DNA from: Planotetraspora kaengkrachanensis
Lineage (GTDB): Bacteria > Actinomycetota > Actinomycetes > Streptosporangiales > Streptosporangiaceae
NCBI RefSeq assembly: GCF_016862895.1
Contig: NZ_BONV01000004.1
Span: forward strand, 62,001 to 126,000
Direction of reading: 5' to 3'
Length of the DNA stretch: 64,000 nt
Shown: in pieces, positions 8,273 to 17,090 of the stretch
How the letters are laid out: each line of letters opens with the position of its first letter
Position numbering within the stretch: position 1 is the first letter of the stretch
Notes under the pieces: generated by a model
Told to the model about the DNA's origin: nothing
The model's database searches: none
Seen by the model: the letters and a program-made list of their open reading frames with translations, nothing else
Made by a program: the position numbers and the translations under genes

Positions 8273-9301
8273 TCATGCCGCGCCCTGGTCGTGGATGCTC
8301 TCGGCGAGCTCGTAGAGGCCCGTGAGATCGACGCCGTCGGCCAGCAGGGGCAGGTCGTACCGGGGGACGCCGGCGGTGTCCAGCGTGTCGCGCTCGCGCC
8401 TCTCCAGCTCCGTACGCGTGGCGTGCTCCGCGATCTCCAGGGCGAGGGCCTCCGCGATCAGGGACGCGTCGGACTTGCCGTCCGCGAGGCCGGCCGCCTT
8501 CAGTCCCAGGGCGAGCTCCGACAGGTCGAACCGGTCGGCGGCGGCGGCGTCGAGGACGGCGTCCGGCAGCGTCGTCGGCCGGACCATGTTGATGAAGACG
8601 CCGCCGACGGGGAGCTTGGCCGCGCGCAGCTCGTCGATGCCGTCGAGCGTCTCCTGGACGGGCATCTCCTCCAGGAGCGTCACGAAGTGCACGGCCGTCT
8701 CCGGTGAGGCGAGGACGCCCCGGACCATGTCGGCGTGGTTCTTGACCGGGCCGACCCTGGCCAGCCCGGCGACCTCCTGGGTGACGTTGAGGAACCGGGC
8801 GATCCTGCCGGTCGGGGGCGCGTCCATGACGATCGCGTCGTAGACCCTGCGCCCGGAGCCGTTGCGCCGCCGTACGGCCTCGCTGGTCTTGCCGGTCACC
8901 AGGACGTCGCGCAGACCGGGCGCGATGGTCGTGGCGAAGTCGATCATGCCCATCCGGGTGAGCGCCTTGCCCATGCGCTTGATGCCGTAGAACATCTCGA
9001 GGTAGTCGAGCATGGCCTCTTCGGGATCGATCGCCAGCGCGTAGACGTCGCCGCCTCCGGGCGCCACGGCGATCTTCCGCTCCTCGTACGGCAGGGGCGG
9101 GAGGTCGAAGACCTGCGCGATGCCCTGCCGTCCCTCCACCTCCACGAGTAACACCTTGCGGTCGCCCGCGGCCAAGGCCAGGGCGAGGGCCGCGGCCACG
9201 GTCGTCTTGCCGGTCCCGCCCTTCCCGGTCACGACGTGCAGTCGCACGCCCTCCCAGTCGGTGTCACGGGACGTGCTCTTCCTGCGGGCTGGCTGTTTCA
9301 C
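8273..9301 (-). CDS. ArsA/Get3-like ATPase, first of pair
   Basis: 342 aa from GTG 9301, chosen because GGAGGAGG lies five bases upstream; an in-frame start at 9379 would add 26 non-family residues. The Walker A GKGGTGKTT (26-34) contains the signature first Lys of the MinD/ArsA group. 'ALAIDPEEAMLDYLEMFYG' and 'DAIVMDAPPTGRIARFLNV' match ArsA family regions. It is co-transcribed with the second ATPase, 40 nt apart. It corresponds to Rv3679 in the mycobacterial locus as recalled. The pair is divergent from the stomatin gene. Confidence 0.9.
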   Translation of the reverse strand: MKQPARRKSTSRDTDWEGVRLHVVTGKGGTGKTTVAAALALALAAGDRKVLLVEVEGRQGIAQVFDLPPLPYEERKIAVAPGGGDVYALAIDPEEAMLDYLEMFYGIKRMGKALTRMGMIDFATTIAPGLRDVLVTGKTSEAVRRRNGSGRRVYDAIVMDAPPTGRIARFLNVTQEVAGLARVGPVKNHADMVRGVLASPETAVHFVTLLEEMPVQETLDGIDELRAAKLPVGGVFINMVRPTTLPDAVLDAAAADRFDLSELALGLKAAGLADGKSDASLIAEALALEIAEHATRTELERRERDTLDTAGVPRYDLPLLADGVDLTGLYELAESIHDQGAA

Positions 9302-9532
9302 TTCGCCTCCTCCGGCCTGCCTGACGGGGTCGTCACGCGGGACCCGCCACAGCTGCGCCGGTCGGCCGGCCTGCTCCACTCGCCCACGCTTCGAAGGCTA
9401 CCCAACGGTCATATCCCGATTCATCTCGGTCGACTTCGTGGGGAACCACGCATGACGGCTTGGACGTCGCTTGGGTAAGACTTGGTTTTCGGGCGTATCC
9501 CCCCTAACGCGCCCACTAAGGAGATGCCGGCA

Positions 9533-10486
9533 ATGGAGTCGGTACTGTTCCCGTTCGTCGTGATCCTGGTCGTACTCGCGCTCATCGCCGTCGCCCGCGG
9601 CGTGCGCGTCGTCCAGCAGTTCGAAACCGGGATCATCTTCAGGCTGGGCCGCATCCGGCCGGACGTGCGCGGGCCCGGCCTGCACCTGATCATCCCGGTC
9701 GTCGACCGGATGCAGAAGGTCAACATGCAGATCGTCACGATGGAGGTTCCCGCGCAGGAGGGCATCACCCGGGACAACGTGTCGGTCCGCGTCGACGCGG
9801 TCGTGTACTTCCGGGTCATCGAGCCGATCAAGGCCTTCGTCAACGTGCAGAACTATCTCTACGCCGTCTCGCAGGTCGCCCAGACGTCCCTGCGGTCGGT
9901 CATCGGCCAGTCCGAGCTCGACCAGCTCCTGTCCGACAGGGACGAGCTGAACGCCAAGCTGAAAGTCGTCATCGACGAGCCGACCGAGGGTCCCTGGGGT
10001 GTCAGGATCGAGCGGGTCGAGATCAAGGACGTCGTGCTTCCCGAGGGCATGAAGCGGTCGATGTCCCGTCAGGCCGAGGCCGAGCGCGAGCGCCGGGCCC
10101 GCATCATCACGGCGGACGGCGAGTTCCAGGCCTCCAAGCGGCTGGCCGCGGCCGCGCGGCAGATGTCCTCCGACCCCGCGGCCCTGCAGCTGCGCATGCT
10201 CCAGACCGTCGTGGAGGTCGCGGCGGAGAAGAACAGCACGCTCGTCATGCCGATGCCCGTCGAACTGCTGCGCTTCTTCGACCGGATGGCCCCCGCCGCC
10301 GAGCGGCCCCCCGCCCCGGTGGCGGAGGATCCGGAGCCCGAGCCCGTGGAGGAGACGCTCGACGAGTTGCCGGCGGTCGAGCCGCCCGCCGATCTGCCCG
10401 CCGATCTGCCCGGTGGTGCGCCCGGGGAGGGCCTCCGGATCGAGGCTCCGCTGGGGAACGGCACAGGCGACGGCGGCAAGGCCTGA
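9533..10486 (+). CDS. SPFH/Band 7 (stomatin/HflK-like) membrane protein
   Basis: 317 aa. One N-terminal TM segment (~5-22) is followed by a Band 7 domain (~25-180; 'VVQQFETGIIFRLGRIRPDVRGPGLHLIIPVVDRM', 'DAVVYFRV', 'LRSVIGQSELDQLLSDRDELN'). A charged helix (~180-215) and a Pro/Glu-rich tail come after. Stomatins form membrane microdomain scaffolds and often modulate proteases. ATG 9533 was preferred over 9524 because AAGGAG ends nine bases before it. It is first in a run with the 50-aa gene and ridA. A second SPFH gene lies at 50072. Confidence 0.9.
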   Translation: MESVLFPFVVILVVLALIAVARGVRVVQQFETGIIFRLGRIRPDVRGPGLHLIIPVVDRMQKVNMQIVTMEVPAQEGITRDNVSVRVDAVVYFRVIEPIKAFVNVQNYLYAVSQVAQTSLRSVIGQSELDQLLSDRDELNAKLKVVIDEPTEGPWGVRIERVEIKDVVLPEGMKRSMSRQAEAERERRARIITADGEFQASKRLAAAARQMSSDPAALQLRMLQTVVEVAAEKNSTLVMPMPVELLRFFDRMAPAAERPPAPVAEDPEPEPVEETLDELPAVEPPADLPADLPGGAPGEGLRIEAPLGNGTGDGGKA

Positions 10487-10506
10487 CGCATCGATAGCCT
10501 GTGCGC

Positions 10507-10659
10507 ATGACCAAGTGGGAATACGTCACGGTGCCGCTGCTGACGCATGCGACCAAGCAGATCCTGGACAACTGGGGAGAGGACGGCTGGGAGCTCGTCT
10601 CGATCGTCCCCGGGCCCAACCCCGAGCAACTCGTCGCCTACATGAAGCGGCCCAAGTGA
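10507..10659 (+). CDS. Small conserved DUF4177-like protein
   Basis: 50 aa: begins MTKWEYVTVPLLTHATKQIL and ends with 'DGWELVSIVPGPNPEQLVAYMKRPK'. The pattern 'WEYVTVPL...GEDGWELVSIV' is typical of the small DUF4177-type proteins that precede ridA-like genes in actinobacteria (Rv3678A in M. tuberculosis as recalled). It starts 20 nt after the SPFH gene, and its stop shares one base with the RidA ATG (TGATG). Function unknown. Synteny and a compact alpha/beta pattern support a real gene. Confidence 0.85.
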   Translation: MTKWEYVTVPLLTHATKQILDNWGEDGWELVSIVPGPNPEQLVAYMKRPK

Positions 10660-11123
10660 TGGCGACGCCGGAAGAGCGGATCGCCGGCCTCGGGCTCGTC
10701 CTGCCCGAGGTCGTGCCCCCGCTGGCCGCCTACGTGCCCGCCGTGCGGACGGGCGACCACGTATACACCTCCGGCCAGCTGCCGATGGTCGACGGGAAGC
10801 TCGCCGCCACCGGCAAGGTGGGGGCCGAGGTCTCGGCGGAGGAGGCCAAGGAGCTCGCGCGCGTGTGCGGGCTCAACGCGATCGCGGCCCTCAGGTCCGT
10901 GGCCGGGGACCTGTCGAACGTCGCGCGGATCGTCAAGGTCGTCGGCTTCGTCGCCAGCGCTCCCGACTTCACCGGGCAGCCTCAGGTCGTCAACGGCGTG
11001 AGCGAACTGCTCGGCGAGGTCTTCGGCGACGCGGGCAAGCACGCCAGAAGCGCTGTGGGCGTCGCCGTACTCCCGCTCGACGCCCCCGTGGAAGTCGAGA
11101 TCATCGCCGAACTCCACGCCTGA
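10659..11123 (+). CDS. RidA family protein
   Basis: 154 aa. RidA (YjgF/YER057c/UK114) proteins hydrolyse reactive enamine/imine intermediates. Visible family features are 'YTSGQLPMVDGKL', 'AALRSVAGDLSNVARIVKVVGFVASAPDFTGQPQVVNGVSELLGEVFG' and 'ARSAVGVAVLPLDAPVEVEIIAEL', which carries the conserved ARS/VGV-LP-VE-E end. The start overlaps the preceding stop by one base, implying coupling. It is the Rv3678c equivalent by position. The exact substrate is not evident. A good terminator follows. Confidence 0.92.
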   Translation: MATPEERIAGLGLVLPEVVPPLAAYVPAVRTGDHVYTSGQLPMVDGKLAATGKVGAEVSAEEAKELARVCGLNAIAALRSVAGDLSNVARIVKVVGFVASAPDFTGQPQVVNGVSELLGEVFGDAGKHARSAVGVAVLPLDAPVEVEIIAELHA

Positions 11124-11170
11124 CTCGCGGCGCGTCCCGGGCTCGCCGGGCGCGATCACCGCACATCCTC

Positions 11171-11201
11171 GGAGAAGGGGCCGTCCGCCGGCCCCTTCTC
11201 C
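11171..11201 (+). terminator. Intrinsic terminator after ridA
   Basis: The stem GGAGAAGGGGC / GCCCCTTCTCC (11 bp) has a 9-nt loop and is followed by a pyrimidine-rich tract with CTTTCC. It ends the SPFH-ridA operon. Confidence 0.8.
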
Positions 11202-11358
11202 GGCTCTCCCTGCTTTCCTCCCGCTTTCGCGCCGTCCCCGGTTTCCGGATTTTTCGGGCAGTTCGCCGGCCGTCTCCCGCACGCCCCCATCCCCAGGGCG
11301 CGGCGGCGCGAATACCATGAGGCCGGGAAAACCGAGTGATGTTCTACTGGAGGCGCAC

Positions 11359-12204
11359 ATGGGCATTCCACTGCCGGGAGAGTTCGGGGAGCGTGCGCGC
11401 GGCATCCTGTCCGGCCGCATCGTGCCCGTCCCCGCCCGTGACGCCGCCACCGTGGTGCTGCTCCGGGACGACCCCTTCGAGGTCTACCTGCTGAAGCGCA
11501 AGGCGACGATGGCCTTCGCGGCGGGCGCCTACGTGTTCCCCGGTGGTTCGGTCGACCCGCGGGACAGCGACCACGCCGTCGCCTGGGCGGGTCCGTCGCC
11601 CGCCGAATGGGGCGAGTCGTTCGGAGCCGACGAGCGGACGGCCAGGGGCCTGGTCTGCGCCGCCGTACGGGAGACCTTCGAGGAGTCCGGAGTCCTGCTC
11701 GCCGGGCCCAGTCCGGAGACGGTCGTGGCGGACACCACGGGCGACGACTGGGAGGCCGATCGCCTCGCGCTGGTCGACCACACCCTGTCGTTCGCCGAGT
11801 TCCTCGATCGGCGCGGGCTCGTGCTCCGGTCCGACCTGCTGAAGGCCTGGGCGCACTGGATCACGCCGGAGATCGAGACCCGGCGGTTCGACACACGGTT
11901 CTTCGTGGCCGCCCTGCCCGCCGGCCAGCGGACGCGCGATGTGGGCGGGGAGGCGGACGTCGTGGCGTGGATGACGCCGGACACGGCGCTCGTCCGGGGC
12001 CGGGCGGGCGAAATCATGCTCATGCCACCGACATTTCACACATTGACCGAGATTGCGGCGTTCGAGAGGATCGACGACGTGTTCTCGAACGACCAGACGA
12101 TCACGACCTTCCTGCCGTCCGCCAGGGAACATGACGGACAGGTCGTCCTGGACGTCCCCGACATCGACTACCGCCTCCCCACGCAGAAGCGGGAGACGGC
12201 ATGA
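11359..12204 (+). CDS. NUDIX hydrolase (NUDT19-like, long insert)
   Basis: 281 aa. ATG 11359 has GGAGG six bases upstream. The Nudix signature is split: 'AGAYVFPGGSVDP' starts the box, and the catalytic helix 'AAVRETFEESGVLL' (REx2EE) comes about 45 residues later. Such an insert is seen in NUDT19-like or RNPP-type Nudix proteins. The expected chemistry is cleavage of a nucleoside diphosphate linked to another moiety, possibly CoA derivatives. Its stop overlaps the start of the MBL hydrolase gene (ATGA), so the two are probably translated together. Confidence 0.88.
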   Translation: MGIPLPGEFGERARGILSGRIVPVPARDAATVVLLRDDPFEVYLLKRKATMAFAAGAYVFPGGSVDPRDSDHAVAWAGPSPAEWGESFGADERTARGLVCAAVRETFEESGVLLAGPSPETVVADTTGDDWEADRLALVDHTLSFAEFLDRRGLVLRSDLLKAWAHWITPEIETRRFDTRFFVAALPAGQRTRDVGGEADVVAWMTPDTALVRGRAGEIMLMPPTFHTLTEIAAFERIDDVFSNDQTITTFLPSAREHDGQVVLDVPDIDYRLPTQKRETA

Positions 12205-12992
12205 GCGGGCTGCGGATCCCGGTCGACGGACCGGACGGATCGGGTACGGCCGGCGCGATCAACCTGCTGGCCCCGAACCCGTCGCCGATGACCCTGGACG
12301 GCACCAACACCTGGGTCGTCGGTCTCTCGGACGACGTGCTGGTCGTCGACCCGGGGCCCGACGACGAGACGCATCTCAAGCGGGTCGCCGGCCACCTGGG
12401 CGACCGCAGGGTGACGGCGATTCTGTTGACGCACGGCCACGAGGACCACAGCGGCGGCGCCAGGCGGTTCGCCGAGATGGTGGGCGCGCCGGTCCGCGCG
12501 CTCGATCCCCGGCACCGGCTGGGCGAGGAGGGACTCGCGGACGGGGACGTGGTGACGGCCGGCGACACGGAGGTCAGGATCGTCGGCACACCGGGGCACT
12601 CGTTCGACTCGTTGTGCTTCTGGTTGCCGCAGGACCGGGCGATGCTCACCGGTGACACGATCCTCGGCCGGGGAACCACCGTGATCGCGCACGACGGGGA
12701 TCTCGGCGATTACCTCCACAGCCTCGACAGGCTCAGGCACGGCGCCGAGATGCTGGAGGCCGAGGCGCTGCTACCCGGTCACGGGCCGGTGCTGCCCGAC
12801 CCGGTCGGCGTGCTCGACGCCTACATCGCGCACCGGCGGCAGCGGCTCGACCAGATCCGCGAGGCCATCAGGCAGGGGGCCAAGGACGCCCGCGAGATCG
12901 TCGAGATCGTCTACGCCGACGTGGACACATCGCTCTGGCCCGCCGCCGAGATGTCGGTCGCGGCCCAGCTGAACTACCTCAAGAGGCTTTAG
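12201..12992 (+). CDS. MBL-fold metallo-hydrolase (LACTB2/Rv3677c-like)
   Basis: 263 aa. A metallo-beta-lactamase fold is shown by THGHEDHSGG (HxHxDH, ~75-82), GTPGHSFDSLCFW, 'AMLTGDTILGRGTT' and the late 'LLPGHGPVLPDP'. The C-terminal helical part (~200-263, ending 'AQLNYLKRL') resembles LACTB2-type proteins, which cleave single-stranded RNA or act as hydrolases. The gene is coupled to the Nudix gene and is convergent with crp, whose stop codon overlaps by 4 nt. The Rv3677c-Crp arrangement is the same in mycobacteria as recalled. Confidence 0.9.
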   Translation: MSGLRIPVDGPDGSGTAGAINLLAPNPSPMTLDGTNTWVVGLSDDVLVVDPGPDDETHLKRVAGHLGDRRVTAILLTHGHEDHSGGARRFAEMVGAPVRALDPRHRLGEEGLADGDVVTAGDTEVRIVGTPGHSFDSLCFWLPQDRAMLTGDTILGRGTTVIAHDGDLGDYLHSLDRLRHGAEMLEAEALLPGHGPVLPDPVGVLDAYIAHRRQRLDQIREAIRQGAKDAREIVEIVYADVDTSLWPAAEMSVAAQLNYLKRL

Positions 12993-13669
12993 CGCGAGCG
13001 GTTGTAGAGCCGCTCCCTGTCCATGATCACGACAGCCTTGGCCTCGATGCGCAGCCAGCCACGCTGGGCGAAGTCGGCCAGAGCCTTGTTGACCGTCTCC
13101 CGTGAGGCGCCCACGAGCTGGGCGAGCTCCTCCTGGGTGAGATCGTGGTGCACCCGGATGCCGTCGTCGGTCTTCTTGCCGAAGCGGTCGGCCAGGTCGA
13201 GCAGCTGCTTGGCGACGCGGCCGGGAACGTCGGTGAAGACCAGGTCGGCCAGCACGTCGTTGGTGCGGCGGAGCCGCTGCGCGAGCGCGCGCAGCAGATG
13301 GAGGGCGACCTCGGGACGTCCGGTCAGCCACGGACGGAGGTCGTCGTGCCCCAGCCCGGCGAGCCGGACGTCGGTCAGCGCGATGGCGGACGCCGTACGG
13401 GGGCGGGGGTCGAAGAGGGACAGCTCGCCGAACATCTCGCCCGGCCCGAGGACGCTCAGCAGGTTCTCTCGGCCGTCGGGCGCTGTTCGCGCTAACTTGA
13501 TCTTGCCCTCGAGCACCACGTAGAGCCGGTCTCCCGTCTCGTTCTCACTGAAGAGGGTGCGGCCCTTGGGCAGTTCGACCTCGGTGACGCTGGTCCGCAG
13601 CGCCGCGGCGCTCTCACTGTCGAGCGCGGAGAACAGGGGAGCCTTGCTCAGTACTTCTTCGGTGCTCAC
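12989..13669 (-). CDS. crp: Crp/Fnr-family cAMP-responsive regulator
   Basis: 226 aa. A cyclic nucleotide-binding domain (~15-130) has 'GDRLYVVLEGKIKLA' and the phosphate cassette GEMFGELSLFDPRPRTASA, where the Glu and Arg that contact cAMP are present. The winged HTH (~145-220) contains LTQEELAQLVGASRETVNKAL. It matches actinobacterial Crp (Rv3676), a global regulator of carbon use and, in streptomycetes, germination and antibiotics. GTG start with AGGAGG four bases upstream. It is divergent from nth. Confidence 0.95.
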   Translation of the reverse strand: MSTEEVLSKAPLFSALDSESAAALRTSVTEVELPKGRTLFSENETGDRLYVVLEGKIKLARTAPDGRENLLSVLGPGEMFGELSLFDPRPRTASAIALTDVRLAGLGHDDLRPWLTGRPEVALHLLRALAQRLRRTNDVLADLVFTDVPGRVAKQLLDLADRFGKKTDDGIRVHHDLTQEELAQLVGASRETVNKALADFAQRGWLRIEAKAVVIMDRERLYNRSR

Positions 13670-13742
13670 GGTGCCTCCTTTACTGTGGTTCGCGCTCGGT
13701 CGTCGGCTCCGTGCTTAGCCATTGTGACCCACGCCTTCCGCA

Positions 13743-13748
13743 TAGGCT
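13743..13748 (+). promoter_or_regulatory. -10 box of leaderless nth
   Basis: TAGGCT sits six bases before the GTG start at 13755 and there is no Shine-Dalgarno. This fits the actinobacterial leaderless pattern (TAnnnT, then 6-9 nt, then start). Confidence 0.65.
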
Positions 13749-13754
13749 TACGGG

Positions 13755-14474
13755 GTGTCCCGCAAAGTTCCATCGGCGGCCGAGTCCAGGCTCGCTCTGG
13801 TGCGTCGTGCCCGGCGGATCAATCGAATCCTGGCCGAAACCTATCCTGACGCCCATTGTGAGCTCGACTTCGGCAACCCCCTTGAACTGCTGGTCGCCAC
13901 GATCCTCTCGGCGCAGTGTACGGACAAAAGGGTAAATATGGTTACTCCGGTGCTTTTTGCGAAGTATCGGACAGCGGCTGACTTCGCGGCGGCGGACCGC
14001 GCGGAGCTCGAGGGGATCATCAAATCGACCGGGTTCTTCCGGGCGAAGGCGAACAGCATCATCGGCATGGCTCAGGCGCTCTGCGAACGACACGAGGGCG
14101 AGGTTCCCGGCTCGCTCCCCGAACTGGTCAAGCTGCCGGGCGTCGGCCGCAAGACCGCGAACGTGGTGCTCGGAAACGCCTTCGACGTGCCGGGGATCAC
14201 CGTGGACACCCATTTCCAGCGGCTGTCCCGGCGCTTCGGGTGGACCACGGAGACCGATCCCGTGAAGATCGAGCACGAGGTCGGCGACCTCATCCCCAAG
14301 TCCCAGTGGACGATGTTGTCCCATCGGCTCATCTGGCACGGCCGGCGGATCTGCCAGGCACGCAAGCCCGCCTGCGGCGCCTGCCCGCTCGCGGCGCTCT
14401 GCCCGTCGTACGGCGCCGGCCCCACCGACCCAGAAGAGGCCCGCAAGCTCGTCAAGACGGGCCCGTTCTCCTGA
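13755..14474 (+). CDS. nth: Endonuclease III (DNA glycosylase/AP lyase)
   Basis: 239 aa. The helix-hairpin-helix-GPD fold is shown by [14 protein letters not shown], which contains the catalytic Lys. The catalytic Asp lies in [14 protein letters not shown], and the [4Fe-4S] ligands [17 protein letters not shown] have the C-x6-C-x2-C-x5-C spacing. The enzyme removes oxidised pyrimidines and nicks abasic sites in base excision repair. Its position between crp and the CoA-Nudix gene is as in M. tuberculosis Rv3674c. The transcript is probably leaderless. Confidence 0.96.
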   Translation: MSRKVPSAAESRLALVRRARRINRILAETYPDAHCELDFGNPLELLVATILSAQCTDKRVNMVTPVLFAKYRTAADFAAADRAELEGIIKSTGFFRAKANSIIGMAQALCERHEGEVPGSLPELVKLPGVGRKTANVVLGNAFDVPGITVDTHFQRLSRRFGWTTETDPVKIEHEVGDLIPKSQWTMLSHRLIWHGRRICQARKPACGACPLAALCPSYGAGPTDPEEARKLVKTGPFS

Positions 14475-14611
14475 GCCCGGGGGCCGGTTCCTGCGCGCCG
14501 GGCGCGTTTTCCTCTCCTCAGCGGGAAGCCTCAGCGGTCCGCGGTCGTTGTACGGCAGGCTGGTCGGCTCAGGCCCCCGAGGGGCCGAGCCAGCGCTAAT
14601 CGGAGGTGCTC

Positions 14612-15259
14612 GTGGTTCCCGGCTGGTTGACCGACTTGGCGGCGGGAGCCGTACGGACCCGGGTTCCCGCGGCGTTGCGGCCGCCCCCGAACGGCGACGG
14701 CCGGCGTGCCGCGGTGCTGCTGCTGTTCGGCGAGGGGCCGGAAGGGCCCGACATCCTGCTCATCCAGCGCAGTTCCAAGGGGCGGGTGCACGCCGGGCAG
14801 CCCGCCTTCCCCGGCGGCGGTCTCGACCCCGACGACGACGGCCCGACCGGCGCGGCCCTGCGTGAGGCGGAGGAGGAGACCGGCCTCGACCCGGAGGGCG
14901 TCGAGGTGGTCGGCACCATGCCCGAGCTGTACGTCTCGCGCAGCCACAACCGCGTGACGCCCGTGCTGGCCTGGTGGCACACGCCGTGCGCCGTGCACGC
15001 GGCCTCGCCGGACGAGGTGGAGTCGGTGGAGCGCGTCCCCATCGCCGAACTGGTCGATCCGGCCAACCGGCTCCAGCTCCGCTATCCCACCAGAGCCGCG
15101 TCCCATCCGGCGTTCCGCGTACGCGGTCTGCTGGTGTGGGGATTCACCGCCGGAGTGCTCGACGGGGTCCTGGCCGCGACGGGATTCGAGCGGCCGTGGG
15201 ACCGGTCACGGATCGAGGATCTGCCGCCCGAGGTCCTGGACCTCGCCGCCCGAGGTTAG
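14612..15259 (+). CDS. CoA pyrophosphatase-type NUDIX hydrolase
   Basis: 215 aa. The compact Nudix box GGGLDPDDDGPTGAALREAEEETGL is intact. The upstream 'LIQRSSKGRVHAGQPAFPGGG' matches the NuCoA motif (LLTxRSxxxxxHxGxxxFPGG) of CoA diphosphatases, which split CoA into 3',5'-ADP and phosphopantetheine. GTG 14612 was chosen over 14606 because GGAGG ends five bases before it. The 3' end overlaps the convergent HEAT-repeat gene by 54 bp. It is the equivalent of Rv3672c by position. Confidence 0.9.
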   Translation: MVPGWLTDLAAGAVRTRVPAALRPPPNGDGRRAAVLLLFGEGPEGPDILLIQRSSKGRVHAGQPAFPGGGLDPDDDGPTGAALREAEEETGLDPEGVEVVGTMPELYVSRSHNRVTPVLAWWHTPCAVHAASPDEVESVERVPIAELVDPANRLQLRYPTRAASHPAFRVRGLLVWGFTAGVLDGVLAATGFERPWDRSRIEDLPPEVLDLAARG

Positions 15260-15829
15260 CGTCAGGCCGAGCGCCGCCCAGTCGGCGACGTCCTCGTCCT
15301 CGTCCGAGGTCAGGCGCCGCAGCGCGGCGAGCCCGGTGGGGTCGGGGGGATCACCCATGACGTTGGGCAACGCGTAGGCGGCGCCGTACCGGACGACGGG
15401 ATCGTCGCTCCCGGCGAGCTCGATCACCGACGGGAGGGCGCGTACGTCGCGCAGGTGCCCGAACGCGATCAGCACCGAGTAGAGCACATGGGAATCGGTC
15501 TCGCTCACGGCGAGATAGCGCAGGATGGGCAGGGTCCTGTCGGCGAACGGCCGGTCACGGCCGAGCTCGCCGAGGATGTCCACGCCGAGCACCCGCTCGT
15601 TCACGGACGCGCTCGCGCACAGGCGCCTGGCCACCGTGAACGTCTCGAGGTCTCCTCGTGCCTGCAGCGTGGTGATGGTCTGCCACCGTGTGGTCCCGTC
15701 CGGGTCCGTGTCGCCGAGGGCGATCTGGATGAGCCTGTCGACACCGGATTCTCGATCGCCGTGTGGCTCCCGCCGGGTCCGCTCGCGCTGGGCCTCATCG
15801 TCATCGGATGGCCCGTCCCCTGCCTCCAT
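15206..15829 (-). CDS. HEAT-repeat protein
   Basis: 207 aa from ATG 15829; a GTG at 15868 would add 13 residues. After an acidic/basic N-terminal tail come five or so HEAT-like helical pairs: 'DPDGTTRWQTITTLQARGD', 'ASVNERVLGVDILGELGRD', 'ETDSHVLYSVLIAFGHLRD', 'SDDPVVRYGAAYALPNVMG' and 'DEDEDVADWAALGLT'. Such solenoids bind other proteins; no enzymatic motif is seen. It has no counterpart I recall in the mycobacterial locus. It is convergent with the CoA-Nudix gene, with coding overlap at both 3' ends. Confidence 0.82.
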   Translation of the reverse strand: MEAGDGPSDDDEAQRERTRREPHGDRESGVDRLIQIALGDTDPDGTTRWQTITTLQARGDLETFTVARRLCASASVNERVLGVDILGELGRDRPFADRTLPILRYLAVSETDSHVLYSVLIAFGHLRDVRALPSVIELAGSDDPVVRYGAAYALPNVMGDPPDPTGLAALRRLTSDEDEDVADWAALGLTLTSGGEVQDLGRQILDP

Positions 15830-15887
15830 GACGTCACGATATCGAGGAGACCTGCGGGACGCCTGCACGATGACGGGCGCGGCTGGA

Positions 15888-15893
15888 TACCGT
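15888..15893 (+). promoter_or_regulatory. -10 box of leaderless marP
   Basis: TACCGT lies seven bases before GTG 15901 and no ribosome-binding site is visible. The gene is probably leaderless. Confidence 0.55.
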
Positions 15894-15900
15894 TGAAACT

Positions 15901-17085
15901 GTGCGCGGTGATCTCCTGGACCTCATTCTGATCGGCCTCGTGGTGGCCTTCGCCGTATCCGGTTATCGGCAGGGCTTCATCATCGGGGCCTTCAGCTTCA
16001 TCGGGTTCGTCGGCGGTGCCGTACTCGGAATGTTCGTCGCGCCACCGATCGCAGGCGCGATCGTGAGCGGAGACACGGAACGGGCGCTGCTCGCCATCGT
16101 GGTGGTGTTCCTCGCCGCGACCGTGGGCCAGTTCGCGTCGTCCACCATCGGGGCCGTGGTCCGCAGCCATGTGACGTGGGAACCCGCGAAAACCGTCGAC
16201 GCCTTCGGGGGCTCGGTGGCCAGCGGCCTGTCCGTCCTGATCATCGCGTGGCTCCTCGGCTCGCTGATGGTCTCGATGAGCTTCGCCGTGATCAGGGACC
16301 AGGTGAACGGCTCGGTGGTCTGGCAGACCGTCGACGACGCCATCCCCAGTGGTGTCCGGGCGCTGCAGAAGCCGTTCAGGGACTTCGTCGACTCCTCGGA
16401 ATGGCCGCAGGTGATCACCTCCATCGGGGGGCAGAACGTGGCGCCGCCCGACGAGGGGGTCCTGAAGGGCAGCCCGGATCTGACCCGGGCGCGCAAGTCC
16501 ATCGTGAAGGTCCAGGGCACCGCCCCGACGTGCCGCAAGCGCATCGAGGGCACCGGATTCGTCTACGCGCCCCACAAGATCATGACCAACGCCCACGTGG
16601 TCGCAGGCGTGACGCGGGATCTCCGGGTCACCGACTCCACGGGGGCGGGCCACGACGCCCGTGTGGTGCTCTACAACCCCGACAGGGACATCGCCATCCT
16701 CGACGTGCCGGACCTGCAGGTGCAGGCGCTCCGCTTCGACTACTCGGCCGAGAGTCGCGACGACGCGGTCATCGCCGGCTACCCCAAGGGGCACGGGTTC
16801 ACGCCGCTGGCCGCGAGGATCAGGGTCAAGCAGCGAGCCGAGTCGTACGACATCTACAACCACCGCAAGGTCGACCGTGAGGTCTACGCGATCCGGGGCA
16901 AGGTCCAGCCGGGCAACTCGGGGGGGCCGCTGCTCAGCCCGGACGGCAAGGTGTTCGGCGTGATCTTCGCGGCGGCCACCGACCAGCCGGAGACGGGTTA
17001 CGCGCTGACGGCCGAGGAGGTCCTCCCGGACGCCGAAGACGGCAGCGCCGCGACAGCCCGAGTAGGCACCCAAGAATGCGACTGA
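15901..17085 (+). CDS. marP: MarP-like membrane serine protease (CvpA + trypsin domains)
   Basis: 394 aa. The N-terminal ~145 residues contain four TM helices of the colicin V production type. The periplasmic chymotrypsin-like domain follows, with His232 (TNAHVVAG), Asp263 (NPDRDIAIL) and Ser340 (PGNSGGPLL), almost the same numbering as M. tuberculosis MarP. MarP cleaves peptidoglycan hydrolase partners and is needed for acid resistance in mycobacteria. The C-terminal 'CAxxxD' end is slightly unusual. The gene is followed directly by the repeat cassette at 17091-18060. Confidence 0.93.
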   Translation: MRGDLLDLILIGLVVAFAVSGYRQGFIIGAFSFIGFVGGAVLGMFVAPPIAGAIVSGDTERALLAIVVVFLAATVGQFASSTIGAVVRSHVTWEPAKTVDAFGGSVASGLSVLIIAWLLGSLMVSMSFAVIRDQVNGSVVWQTVDDAIPSGVRALQKPFRDFVDSSEWPQVITSIGGQNVAPPDEGVLKGSPDLTRARKSIVKVQGTAPTCRKRIEGTGFVYAPHKIMTNAHVVAGVTRDLRVTDSTGAGHDARVVLYNPDRDIAILDVPDLQVQALRFDYSAESRDDAVIAGYPKGHGFTPLAARIRVKQRAESYDIYNHRKVDREVYAIRGKVQPGNSGGPLLSPDGKVFGVIFAAATDQPETGYALTAEEVLPDAEDGSAATARVGTQECD

Positions 17086-17090
17086 TTCAC

